Origin: Halanaerobiales bacterium
GTDB lineage: Bacteria > Bacillota_F > Halanaerobiia > Halanaerobiales > DTU029
Assembly: GCA_016278415.1 (NCBI GenBank)
Contig: JADQBV010000045.1
Location: 1-23,422 of the forward strand
Direction of reading: 5' to 3'
Length of the DNA: 23,422 bases
A program made the translations under genes and the position numbers. Of this stretch, positions 15,787 through 23,422 are shown one piece after another. Every line of letters starts with the position of its first letter. The first letter of the stretch is position 1. The notes beneath the pieces were generated by a model. It worked only from the letters and a program-made list of their open reading frames with translations, did not search any database and was not told where the DNA came from.

Positions 15787-16737
15787 ATGTCTATTTTAAA
15801 TACAGTTCAGAGTGTGCTTAGTGTTCTATTAATAATATCTTTAGGTCATTTCTTAACAGCAAAAAAAATATTTGATAAAAATACATCAATATTATTTTCT
15901 AAGATTGTGGTTAACTTATCCCTTCCCTGTCTAATAATCTCCAATTTGAGCAGTAGATTTGAAAAGGGGGATTTATCCCAGATGGGACCAGGTTTGTTAA
16001 TAGGTTTTGGAGTTGTACTCAGCGGCTATTTTATTGCCTATATGGTATCGATTATTTTTAAAACTGAACCTAGCAGAAGGGGTTTGTTTCGGGCAATATT
16101 TACTTTTTCAAATACAGTTTATATTGGAATGCCGGTAAATATCGTTATTTTTGGTCAGGAAAGTGTCCCTTATGTTCTCCTATATTATCTGGCTCATAGT
16201 ACTACATTTTTCACATTAGGTTTTTATGGCATTCAATCTGACCATAAAAAGGCAAAAGCGAAAATAACATTAGTAAATAGTGTAAAAAAACTAATAAATC
16301 CAATTCTATTATCTTTTTTAATCAGTATTGGACTTATATTATTGGATATAAATTTACCGTTTTTTATTATGAATACATTTGAATATTTAGGGAATCTAAC
16401 AACACCCCTTGCTATGCTATTTATCGGAATTACATTGTATTTCCTGGAATTAAAGAGTTTTAATTTTAGTAAAGATATAGCTCTTTCCCTAATGGGCAAG
16501 TTTATAGTATTACCAATTCTGGTTATATTATTCTTTAAATTTTTTCCGGGGACAGCATTAATGCAGAAAGTATTTGTAATAGAAGCAGCAATGCCGGTTA
16601 TGGCTACGATGGCAATAGTTTGTCAACCATATAAATCAGATCATAATTTTGCAACAGTGATGATTGCATTAAGTACTGTAATAAGTCTACTGGTAATTCC
16701 ATTATATGTTTTTTTGTTAAACATGATGAATTTATAA
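15787..16737 (+). CDS. AEC-family (auxin efflux carrier type) transporter
   Basis: A polytopic membrane protein of 316 residues with about ten hydrophobic segments. It opens with the family-like pattern LLIISLGHFLTAKKIF followed by an LPCLI segment, and carries the central NTVYIGMP motif and a C-terminal segment with EAAMPVMAT. Family members move small carboxylates such as malate or malonate by secondary transport. Here import or export of a sugar acid or a fermentation acid would fit; that is inference. The ribosome site TAGGTG overlaps the stop codon of the dehydratase, so the two are tightly linked. Confidence 0.88.
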   Translation: MSILNTVQSVLSVLLIISLGHFLTAKKIFDKNTSILFSKIVVNLSLPCLIISNLSSRFEKGDLSQMGPGLLIGFGVVLSGYFIAYMVSIIFKTEPSRRGLFRAIFTFSNTVYIGMPVNIVIFGQESVPYVLLYYLAHSTTFFTLGFYGIQSDHKKAKAKITLVNSVKKLINPILLSFLISIGLILLDINLPFFIMNTFEYLGNLTTPLAMLFIGITLYFLELKSFNFSKDIALSLMGKFIVLPILVILFFKFFPGTALMQKVFVIEAAMPVMATMAIVCQPYKSDHNFATVMIALSTVISLLVIPLYVFLLNMMNL

Positions 16738-16755
16738 TTAAAATCAGGAGGTATT

Positions 16756-17841
16756 ATGATGATGAAAGGTTTAGTTTCATATCCAGATGGGAGACTACAG
16801 TTAGAGGAAGTTAAGGAACCAGAATTGGGTAATAATCCATTTGCCCCAGATGATGTTTTAATTGAAATGGAGTACTGTGGTGTATGTGGTAGTGATGTTC
16901 ACCGTTGGAAAGAGCAAGGAAAAACAGAAGTGAAACACACGCCACATAAAGTTGTAGTAGGTCATGAACTTTCAGGTACAGTTAAGGCAGTTGGCCCAGA
17001 AGTAGATAATCTCAAGCCTGGTGATAGAGTTGTCTGTGAGATAGTAACATTCTATTGTGGAGAATGTGTAAATTGTAAATCCGGTCGTTTTCATATCTGT
17101 AACAATTTACCTTCTATGGAAGGAAGAGCTCATTTTGTAACAGGTGGAGGTTTTGCAAAAAATACTGTCTGGCCTGCTGCACATTGTCATAAACTACCAG
17201 ATAATGTTAGTTCGAAAGAAGCAGTATTGATGGAGCCGACTGCTGGATCTGTTCATAGTGTAGTAAATAGATTGAAGGTTCAGCCGGGAGAATCTGTTGC
17301 TATCCTGGGCTCTGGTGCTCGCGGAATATTGTTAATGCAAGTATGTAAAGCCCTGGGAGCAGGTCCTATTATCATGAGTGGGCTGGATCGTGATGCTGAA
17401 TTCAGATTAAAAACAGCTAAAGAACTAGGAGCTGACTATATCATCAATGTAGATAAAGAAGATATTAGAAAAAGGGTTAATGAAATAACTGGAGGCTCAG
17501 GAGTAGATGTAGTAATTGAAAATACTGGTTCTGTAGATCCAATTGATGAATCACTGGATATTGTCAGGAAAGGTGGAAGAATACTCTGGGCCGGTGGTGG
17601 TATTAGAGGAGGAATAATTGCACCAGTAGATACTCATAAGATTATTTCTAGAGAGCTAGAGATTTATGGTGAAATATCACAAATATGGCAGGATTGGGTG
17701 ACGGCTTTGCATCTGGTGAAGACAGGAAGAATAAATCTGACACCACTGGTAACAGATGTATTTGATCTGGAAGACTGGGAAAAAGCCTTTGATTTAGCAG
17801 CTACCAGCTCTGAGTGTTTACGTGTAGCCATTAAACTTTAA
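16756..17841 (+). CDS. Zinc-dependent medium-chain alcohol/polyol dehydrogenase
   Basis: An MDR-family NAD(P)-dependent oxidoreductase of 361 residues. Catalytic zinc residues are C41 (CGVCGSD), H70 and E71 (GHE). The structural zinc site is C101, C104, C107 and C115 with the standard spacing. The Rossmann fold begins near VAILGSGARGILLMQV; the motif GSGARG replaces the more usual GxGxxG form GAGPIG. It is closest in feel to sorbitol/threonine-type dehydrogenases and would oxidise a hydroxyl of a sugar, polyol or sugar acid. An AGGAGG site precedes three ATG codons in a row (16756-16764); any could serve as start. The LarA-like gene follows after 18 bases. Confidence 0.92.
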   Translation: MMMKGLVSYPDGRLQLEEVKEPELGNNPFAPDDVLIEMEYCGVCGSDVHRWKEQGKTEVKHTPHKVVVGHELSGTVKAVGPEVDNLKPGDRVVCEIVTFYCGECVNCKSGRFHICNNLPSMEGRAHFVTGGGFAKNTVWPAAHCHKLPDNVSSKEAVLMEPTAGSVHSVVNRLKVQPGESVAILGSGARGILLMQVCKALGAGPIIMSGLDRDAEFRLKTAKELGADYIINVDKEDIRKRVNEITGGSGVDVVIENTGSVDPIDESLDIVRKGGRILWAGGGIRGGIIAPVDTHKIISRELEIYGEISQIWQDWVTALHLVKTGRINLTPLVTDVFDLEDWEKAFDLAATSSECLRVAIKL

Positions 17842-17859
17842 TGAAAATAGGAGGTAATT

Positions 17860-19137
17860 ATGAGTGGTATAATAGATCAATTACTGGATCCTATAGAAAT
17901 ACCAAAAATGGTTAAAGTAAAGCAAAAATTTAATGATCAGAAAATAGATAAAGTAATTGAAGTAATTAGAGAAAAAATTATTCAATCTTCACTTTTACAA
18001 CGTATAAAACCTGGTCAGAGTGTGGCTATAACAGGAGGCAGCCGTGGAATAACTAAATTACCAGAGATCTTAAAAGAGATAATTGATGCTGTCAAAGAAG
18101 TTGGCGCAGATCCATTTATCGTTCCAGCAATGGGTAGTCACGGTGGAGCTACAGCAGCCGGACAAAAAGATCTCTTAAAGGGCATGGGAATCAGTGAAGA
18201 AACTGTAGGGGCACCAATTAAAGCAGCAATGGATGTAGTTAAGATAGGGCAGTCTGATAACGGTCTGTCCGTTTATCTTGACAAATATGCCTATCAGGCT
18301 GATGCAATAGTACTGGTAAACAGGATAAAACCCCACGTAGCCTTTCGAGGAAAGTATGAAAGTGGATTGATTAAAATGATTACCATTGGATTGGGGAAGC
18401 AGCAGGGTGCAGATATCTGTCATAATCGGGGTTTCGGTAAAATGGCAGAAAACATACCCTCTATTGCCCATACTACTCTCCAGAAAGCAAATATAATATT
18501 TGGGGTAGGAATTATTGAAAATGCCTATGACCAGCCACAGAAAGTAGTAATACTGCCTGCAGAAGAGATTGAGGCTAAAGAACCTCAGCTGTTAAAAGAA
18601 GCCAAAGCCAGTACTGCCGAACTTTTATTTCATAATTTTGATGCTTTAATAATGGATGAAATAGGCAAAGATATTAGCGGCTCCGGTCTTGACACCAATG
18701 TAGTTGGCCGTTATCATACGCCTTTTGCTGATGATGGCACTGGTCCTAATATTAGGAAGATGGGAATACTGAACTTGACAGATAAGTCTTATGGAAATGC
18801 TAATGGTGTTGGTATAGTCGATTATACAACACAGCGGGTGTTTAACAAAATGGATTTTGAACAAACATATGCCAATTCGTTAACTTCAACAGTAGCTGAT
18901 AGTATTAAGGTACCAATGGTTCTAAAAAATGATAGACAGGTTTTTCAGGCCTGTATTAAATGCTGTAATATTACTAATAAAAAAGAGGCAAGAATTGTAA
19001 GAATAAAAAGCACACTGGACCTTGATGAAATTGAAATTTCAGAAACACTCCTGGAAGAAGCAAAAAATAATCCGCGGATAGAAATTTTATCAGAAGCATA
19101 TGATCTGCCATTTGATAAAGATGGGAATCTACTGTAA
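17860..19137 (+). CDS. LarA-like (DUF2088) putative 2-hydroxyacid racemase/epimerase
   Basis: This 425-residue protein has the LarA N-domain pattern: TGGSRGITKLPEIL near residue 58 and VPAMGSHGGAT near 87-97. The segment SGLIKMITIGLGKQQGA carries a lysine where lactate racemase has the lysine that holds the nickel-pincer nucleotide; I align it by eye only. LarA relatives racemise or epimerise 2-hydroxy acids through transient oxidation, and an aldonate epimerase is, as I recall, among described homologues. Next to a sugar-acid dehydratase and dehydrogenases, a C2 epimerase of an aldonate is a reasonable guess. If it uses the nickel cofactor, larB, larC and larE must lie elsewhere. A non-catalytic or differently acting DUF2088 protein cannot be excluded. 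Confidence 0.8.
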   Translation: MSGIIDQLLDPIEIPKMVKVKQKFNDQKIDKVIEVIREKIIQSSLLQRIKPGQSVAITGGSRGITKLPEILKEIIDAVKEVGADPFIVPAMGSHGGATAAGQKDLLKGMGISEETVGAPIKAAMDVVKIGQSDNGLSVYLDKYAYQADAIVLVNRIKPHVAFRGKYESGLIKMITIGLGKQQGADICHNRGFGKMAENIPSIAHTTLQKANIIFGVGIIENAYDQPQKVVILPAEEIEAKEPQLLKEAKASTAELLFHNFDALIMDEIGKDISGSGLDTNVVGRYHTPFADDGTGPNIRKMGILNLTDKSYGNANGVGIVDYTTQRVFNKMDFEQTYANSLTSTVADSIKVPMVLKNDRQVFQACIKCCNITNKKEARIVRIKSTLDLDEIEISETLLEEAKNNPRIEILSEAYDLPFDKDGNLL

Positions 19138-19202
19138 GCTGATAATTATAAAACAAGAAGATTAATTATAATTTGAATTTTCTTAATGAAGAGAGGTGGC
19201 TT

Positions 19203-20159
19203 ATGAATTATAGGAAACTTGGTAATTCTGAACTTAAGGTATCTCCAGTAGGATTGGGTACATGGGCTTTGGGTAATGATACTTTTGGTAAAGTAGAAGA
19301 TAGTAATTCTATTAAAGCAATTAGGGCTGGTATTGATTCCGGTATTAACCTTATTGATACTGCTCCTGCATATGGTGCCGGTCATTCAGAAGAAGTAGTT
19401 GGACAGGCAGTAAAGGGATTGCGAGACAAAGTAATTATCGCTACTAAATGTGGTACTTATCGGCGGGGGGAAAAATATATCAGAGATCTTTCACCGGCCA
19501 GAATCAGGAAGGATATAGAATTGTCTCTAAAGAGATTGGATACAGATTATATAGATCTTTATCAGATTCACTGGCCTGATGTAAATACTTCACTGGAAGA
19601 TAGTATTATAGAACTTGTAAAATTACAGAATGAAGGTAAATTCCGATATCTGGGTATTTGTAACTTTGGTACAGAGTTACTAGATGAAGTGTTAGAAATG
19701 ACTGATATTATCAGTTTACAAGTACAATATTCTCTACTGGAAAGAAAAATCGAGGATAAAATTATACCTTATGTCATAGATAAGGACCTTGGTGTACTCT
19801 CTTATGGAACATTAGGAGGTGGGATTTTAAGCGGTAAATATAAAGAGTTGCCTTTACTGGATGATGAGAGAGATAAAAGAAATGGTTTTTATCCCTTCTA
19901 TAATCAGGAGAGTTGGTCCCATTTACAGGAATTATTGAACCTAATAAGAGATATAGCTGAAAATTATAATAGGAATCCTGCTCAGGTAGTCATAAATTGG
20001 TCAATAAATCGTAGAAATATTACTACAGCACTAGTAGGGGCAAAAACTGATCAGCAGGCTATTCAGAATGCAGCGGCAGTAGACTGGAAACTAAATGAAG
20101 AAGATATGCAGCGCTTAAGTAGTAAGTCAAGTCAAATTTTACTGGAGTTAAATAAATGA
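19203..20159 (+). CDS. Aldo/keto reductase
   Basis: An NAD(P)H-dependent oxidoreductase of 318 residues starting MNYRKLGNSELKVSPVGLGTW, the standard family N-terminus. The catalytic tetrad is visible: D52 and Y57 (DTAPAYG), K82 (ATKCG) and H123 (YQIHWPD). The frame stays open upstream to a TTG at 19173, but GAGAGGTGG (19191-19199) just before the ATG at 19203 and the family's usual length fix the later start. The family acts on sugar aldehydes and lactols; here it could oxidise or reduce a sugar released by the glycosidases. It closes the first group of enzymes; a 104-base gap without terminator follows. Confidence 0.93.
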   Translation: MNYRKLGNSELKVSPVGLGTWALGNDTFGKVEDSNSIKAIRAGIDSGINLIDTAPAYGAGHSEEVVGQAVKGLRDKVIIATKCGTYRRGEKYIRDLSPARIRKDIELSLKRLDTDYIDLYQIHWPDVNTSLEDSIIELVKLQNEGKFRYLGICNFGTELLDEVLEMTDIISLQVQYSLLERKIEDKIIPYVIDKDLGVLSYGTLGGGILSGKYKELPLLDDERDKRNGFYPFYNQESWSHLQELLNLIRDIAENYNRNPAQVVINWSINRRNITTALVGAKTDQQAIQNAAAVDWKLNEEDMQRLSSKSSQILLELNK

Positions 20160-20263
20160 TTAGTATAGAAATATATAGAGGTAAATAAATGTAAGAGATC
20201 AACAAGTTTGATAATGTTTTGTATTTATAAGAAACATGTAAAGTTATCCAGGGGGGAAAAGTA

Positions 20264-21013
20264 ATGAATTTTAAAAATATGACTGTTTTAATAACTGGTG
20301 GAGCTCGTGGTATGGGAAAGGCTTTTGCAGAAGGATTTGCTTCTGAGGGTGCAAATATAGCTTTGTGTGATATTAACGGAAATCAATTAAAAGAAACTGC
20401 TGCAGAATTGAAAAAGAATTTTGATGTAGAAGTTTTTGAAGCCTGTATTGATGTTTCAAATGAAAAAGAGGTTAATGAATTTGTAAAACGTGTTGAAAAA
20501 GAGGTTGAAGTAATAGATATTTTAGTAAATAATGCTGCTATTCACCCGCTTTCATCTCTAGAAGAGATAAGTAATGAAGAGTGGGATAAAGTGTTAGCAA
20601 TTAATCTTAAGGGTTATTTTTTAACAGTTAAAGCCGTTTTACCAGGAATGCGCAAGAAAAAATATGGAAGAATTATAAATATTTCTTCAGAAGCTGGTAA
20701 AAATGGAGGTACTATTTGTGCTTTGCATTATGCAGCTGCCAAAGGTGGAGTTTTGTCATTTACACGGAATTTAGCTAATCAATTAGGTCAAGAAGGAATT
20801 ACAGTAAATGCAATTGCTCCAGGCAGGATTAGTACTGACATGGCAGGATCTGTTTCGGATGCTGAAAATCAGATATATGTTGAAAAAAGTGCTGTAAAAT
20901 CTCTTGGAGTACCAAAAGATATTGTAAATGGAGTTATGTTTTTAGCAAGTAAACGTTCAAGTTTTATAACAGGGGAAACACTTAATATTAATGGTGGTAC
21001 ATTAATGGATTAA
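20264..21013 (+). CDS. Short-chain dehydrogenase/reductase
   Basis: A classical SDR of 249 residues. The cofactor motif is TGGARGMG (11-18), NNAA is present near residue 90, the catalytic serine is S141 or S142, and Y156 and K160 form the YxxxK pair. D38 at the end of the second strand (ALCDINGN) suggests NAD rather than NADP. Its strong purine-rich ribosome site (AGGGGGG) precedes the ATG. It begins a second group with split transketolase and an iron-type alcohol dehydrogenase. A polyol or sugar-acid dehydrogenase role is likely; the substrate is not evident. Confidence 0.92.
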   Translation: MNFKNMTVLITGGARGMGKAFAEGFASEGANIALCDINGNQLKETAAELKKNFDVEVFEACIDVSNEKEVNEFVKRVEKEVEVIDILVNNAAIHPLSSLEEISNEEWDKVLAINLKGYFLTVKAVLPGMRKKKYGRIINISSEAGKNGGTICALHYAAAKGGVLSFTRNLANQLGQEGITVNAIAPGRISTDMAGSVSDAENQIYVEKSAVKSLGVPKDIVNGVMFLASKRSSFITGETLNINGGTLMD

Positions 21014-21072
21014 GGGATTTAAAATAATTTAAGATATAAAGAAATTGACATCGTGAGTAGGGAGGAGTACTT

Positions 21073-21906
21073 ATGTATTCTGAAAATTTAATAAAGCGAA
21101 TTGAAAAAAAATCAGCTGAGACAAGAATGAAAATAATAGATTTAGTATATAAGGCTCAGAGTGGTCACTGTGGTGGTTCACTTTCAGCAGTTGAAATAGT
21201 AAACTGTCTATTTTATCATAAGATGAATATTGATCCTCAAAATCCAGATTGGGAATATAGGGACAGATTTATTCTATCAAAAGGTCATGCTGCTCCATTA
21301 TTATATGTAATTTTAGCTGATTTAGGTTTCTTCCCCAGGAAAGAATTGAAGAAATTTAGGCAGCTTGGTGGCATTTTGCAGGGACATCCAGATAAAAATA
21401 AAACACCGGGAGTCGACATGACCAGTGGATCTCTTGGGATGGGCCTTTCAATGGGAATTGGTCTAGGACTTAGTGCGAAATTAAATGAAAAAAGTTTTAA
21501 GACCTATGTTCTTATGGGTGATGGGGAATTAAATGAAGGGCAAGTATGGGAAGCAGCAATGTATGCTAATAAAATGAAGATTAATAATGTCATAGCTATT
21601 GTTGATTATAATGGGGTACAACTTGATGGTACTACTAATGAAATTATGCCGCTGGCTCCACTGAAAAACAAATGGGAATCATTTGGCTGGAGAGTTATTG
21701 AGATAAATGGCCATGATATTATGGATATATTAAAAGTTCTTGATAGAGCTGATCAAATTACTGATACACCTGTAGTTATTATTGCTGATACTATTAAGGG
21801 TAAAGGTGTATCTTTCATGGAAGATGATCATCAATGGCATGGTCAGCCTCCTTGTAAACAGGAGTTTGAATTAGCAATTACAGAGTTGGGAGGGGCTGAT
21901 GACTAA
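21073..21906 (+). CDS. Transketolase, N-terminal subunit
   Basis: The thiamine-diphosphate-binding half of a two-gene transketolase, 277 residues. SKGHAAPLLY (about 73-82) and the cofactor motif starting GDGELNEG at residue 149 and running to the IVDYNG asparagine are intact. It needs the next gene product for activity. The ribosome site GGGAGGAG precedes the ATG. Its stop overlaps the following start by one base (TAATG), so the subunits are translationally coupled. Split transketolases are often pathway-specific relatives of the housekeeping enzyme, used for sugars such as apulose or sulfosugars in known cases. Donor and acceptor here are unknown. Confidence 0.94.
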   Translation: MYSENLIKRIEKKSAETRMKIIDLVYKAQSGHCGGSLSAVEIVNCLFYHKMNIDPQNPDWEYRDRFILSKGHAAPLLYVILADLGFFPRKELKKFRQLGGILQGHPDKNKTPGVDMTSGSLGMGLSMGIGLGLSAKLNEKSFKTYVLMGDGELNEGQVWEAAMYANKMKINNVIAIVDYNGVQLDGTTNEIMPLAPLKNKWESFGWRVIEINGHDIMDILKVLDRADQITDTPVVIIADTIKGKGVSFMEDDHQWHGQPPCKQEFELAITELGGADD

Positions 21907-22844
21907 TGAAAAAGAAGACCTTAAGAGATGCATTTGGGGAAGCACTTGTAGAAATTGGAATAGAAAATAAAGACGTGGTTGTTCTTGATGCAGATGTTTC
22001 TGGCTCTACTAAAACAGCTAATTTTGCTGCAGAATATCCAGAAAGATTTTTTAATATTGGTATTGCTGAACAAAATATGGTTTCTGTCGCCTCAGGATTG
22101 GCCTTAGGTGGAAAGATACCTTTTGTTAGTACTTTTAGTTTTTTGTTATGCACCAGGGCTTTAGATCAAGTGCGTACTGGTATAGCTTATCCAAAGCTGA
22201 ATGTTAAAATTGCTGGTGGCTATGGTGGTATGTCTGACTCTTATGATGGACCAACACATCATTCAATATGTGATATAAATATAATGCGCGGACTTCCAAA
22301 TATGAGGGTAGTTGTACCTGCAGATGCACCATCAACTAAAGCAATTGTTAAGGCAAGTGTTAATTGGGATGGCCCTGTGTTTATTCGTTTGAGTAGAGCA
22401 GAGGTTCCAATAATATTCAATGATGATTATAATTTTGAGTTTGGAAAAGGTAATTTAATAAAAGAAGGAAGCGATGTTACTATTATTGCTAATGGTATAA
22501 TGGTTTCAAAAGCATTAGAGGCTGTCCAAAGATTAGAGGATGAAGGAATTTATGCGGAGTTAATTGAGATGGCAAGTATTAAGCCCATTGATGAAGAAAT
22601 GATTATTAAGTCTGCTAAAAAGACTAAGGCGGTAATTACCGTAGAAGAACATAATGTAATTGGCGGCCTGGGTACAGCCACTGCTGAAATATTAGCTAAA
22701 AATGCTATTGGAAAACCATTGTCTATTATTGGTATAGAGGATACTTTTACTGATACAGGAGATTATGAAGAATTACTTTCAAAATATGGGTTAAGTACCG
22801 AAAATATTGTTAAGAGGGCTTTAGATTATATTGACATCAATTGA
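21906..22844 (+). CDS. Transketolase, C-terminal subunit
   Basis: The partner half with the pyrimidine-binding and C-terminal domains, 312 residues. The cofactor-activating glutamate is E55 in NIGIAEQNM. The YGGMSDSYDGPTHHS segment and the late VTVEEHNVIGGLG motif are typical. It starts on the TAATG overlap with the N-terminal subunit at 21906. Together they move a two-carbon ketol unit between sugars or sugar phosphates and would link this locus to the pentose phosphate pool. Confidence 0.94.
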   Translation: MKKKTLRDAFGEALVEIGIENKDVVVLDADVSGSTKTANFAAEYPERFFNIGIAEQNMVSVASGLALGGKIPFVSTFSFLLCTRALDQVRTGIAYPKLNVKIAGGYGGMSDSYDGPTHHSICDINIMRGLPNMRVVVPADAPSTKAIVKASVNWDGPVFIRLSRAEVPIIFNDDYNFEFGKGNLIKEGSDVTIIANGIMVSKALEAVQRLEDEGIYAELIEMASIKPIDEEMIIKSAKKTKAVITVEEHNVIGGLGTATAEILAKNAIGKPLSIIGIEDTFTDTGDYEELLSKYGLSTENIVKRALDYIDIN

Positions 22845-22887
22845 GGAATAGATATTCAGGTGAATATTTAAAGATAGGAGTGTTATT

Positions 22888-23422
22888 ATGGATTTACAGG
22901 AAAAAGCAAAGAAACTATTAAAACAATTTAAGGGTAATGACTACGCTTTAGGTGTTGGAATATTAGAAGATGTTGGTAGCTATGCTAAAGAATTTGGTGA
23001 TAATGCACTTTTAATTGCCGATACAGTTTTTCTAAGAACAGTTACGGAAGAAGTGAAAAATTCTTTAAAAAATAACGGGGTTGTTCTAGCGGGTAATCGG
23101 GTTGTACCAAATGCAGTAGCAAACGCTCCGCGAGAAGATGTGTATCGCTTAATGGGATATATTTTAACCTTTAAGCCTGATTGTATTATTGTAGTAGGTG
23201 GAGGAAGTGCAATTGATGCAGCTAAGGCAGCTAATGTTCTTTCTTCAGTAGGGCATTATAGTTCTGAAATAGATACCTACTTCGGTACTGGCGTTGTTAC
23301 AGAGGCTTTAAAACATAGTGATAAACAATTATTACCTTTGATAGCAATTCAAACATCTAGTAGTTCCGGTGCTCATCTAACTAAATACTCTAATGTAACT
23401 GACCCTGTTAGCGGGCAGAAGA
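22888..23422 (+). CDS. Iron-containing alcohol dehydrogenase (partial, cut by window end)
   Basis: The frame opens at ATG 22888 behind the ribosome site ATAGGAG and is still open after 178 codons at the window edge. It shows the group III alcohol dehydrogenase N-terminal half: an early strand-helix with GILEDVGSYAKEF and ALLIADTVF, the nucleotide-binding motif VVGGGSAIDAAKA, and IQTSSSSGAHLTKYSNVTD, equivalent to the family's usual T-TGTGSE--- segment but with SGAHLT in place of GSEVT. The metal-binding histidines would lie beyond the window. Relatives reduce aldehydes or oxidise polyols and glycerol-like compounds. It continues the SDR/transketolase group after a 43-base gap. Confidence 0.9.
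   Translation, partial: MDLQEKAKKLLKQFKGNDYALGVGILEDVGSYAKEFGDNALLIADTVFLRTVTEEVKNSLKNNGVVLAGNRVVPNAVANAPREDVYRLMGYILTFKPDCIIVVGGGSAIDAAKAANVLSSVGHYSSEIDTYFGTGVVTEALKHSDKQLLPLIAIQTSSSSGAHLTKYSNVTDPVSGQK

Noticed and set aside
19173..19202. Upstream TTG start for the aldo/keto reductase
   Set aside because: GAGAGGTGG just before the ATG at 19203 and the family N-terminus fix the later start.

Overview
The window is low-GC bacterial DNA in which every convincing gene lies on the + strand. Split transketolase subunits, good AGGAGG-type ribosome sites and a substrate-binding protein with a plain (non-lipoprotein) signal peptide suggest an anaerobic, diderm member of the Firmicutes such as the Halanaerobiales. 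That placement is an inference from style and content, not from a marker gene. It looks like one large catabolic locus for plant-type oligosaccharides and acid sugars, controlled by sigma-54. I see no tRNA, rRNA, CRISPR array or intact mobile element.

Layout: 1-814 holds no convincing gene. Next come rpoN (sigma-54, 815-2110) and a sigma-54-dependent activator with a PrpR-type sensor domain (2282-4198). The 366-base gap after it is a control region: an inverted-repeat candidate activator site (4247-4273), an AT-rich stretch, an intrinsic terminator (4440-4467) and an excellent -24/-12 promoter (4474-4490). Downstream, in order, are a DUF1537 four-carbon acid-sugar kinase and a PdxA2-type dehydrogenase; a GH35-like glycosidase; an ABC sugar importer (binding protein and two permeases, no ATPase); a GH5-like glycosidase; a mandelate-racemase-group sugar-acid dehydratase; an AEC-family transporter; a zinc alcohol dehydrogenase; a LarA-like (DUF2088) protein; an aldo/keto reductase; an SDR dehydrogenase; the two halves of a transketolase; and an iron-type alcohol dehydrogenase cut by the window end.

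How the genes may work together: the ABC system imports an oligosaccharide or glycoside, and the two cytoplasmic glycosidases cut it. Oxidoreductases (AKR, zinc ADH, SDR, Fe-ADH), the LarA-like putative 2-hydroxyacid epimerase and the enolase-superfamily dehydratase convert the sugar or sugar acid. The DUF1537 kinase and PdxA2 would turn a tetronate into dihydroxyacetone phosphate, and the transketolase would feed the pentose phosphate pool. No other clear terminator or promoter is seen after 4501, so the locus may be read largely from one sigma-54 promoter, with an intercistronic hairpin (10892-10953) adjusting binding protein against permease. The enzyme families are well supported; the exact substrate is not determined by the sequence.
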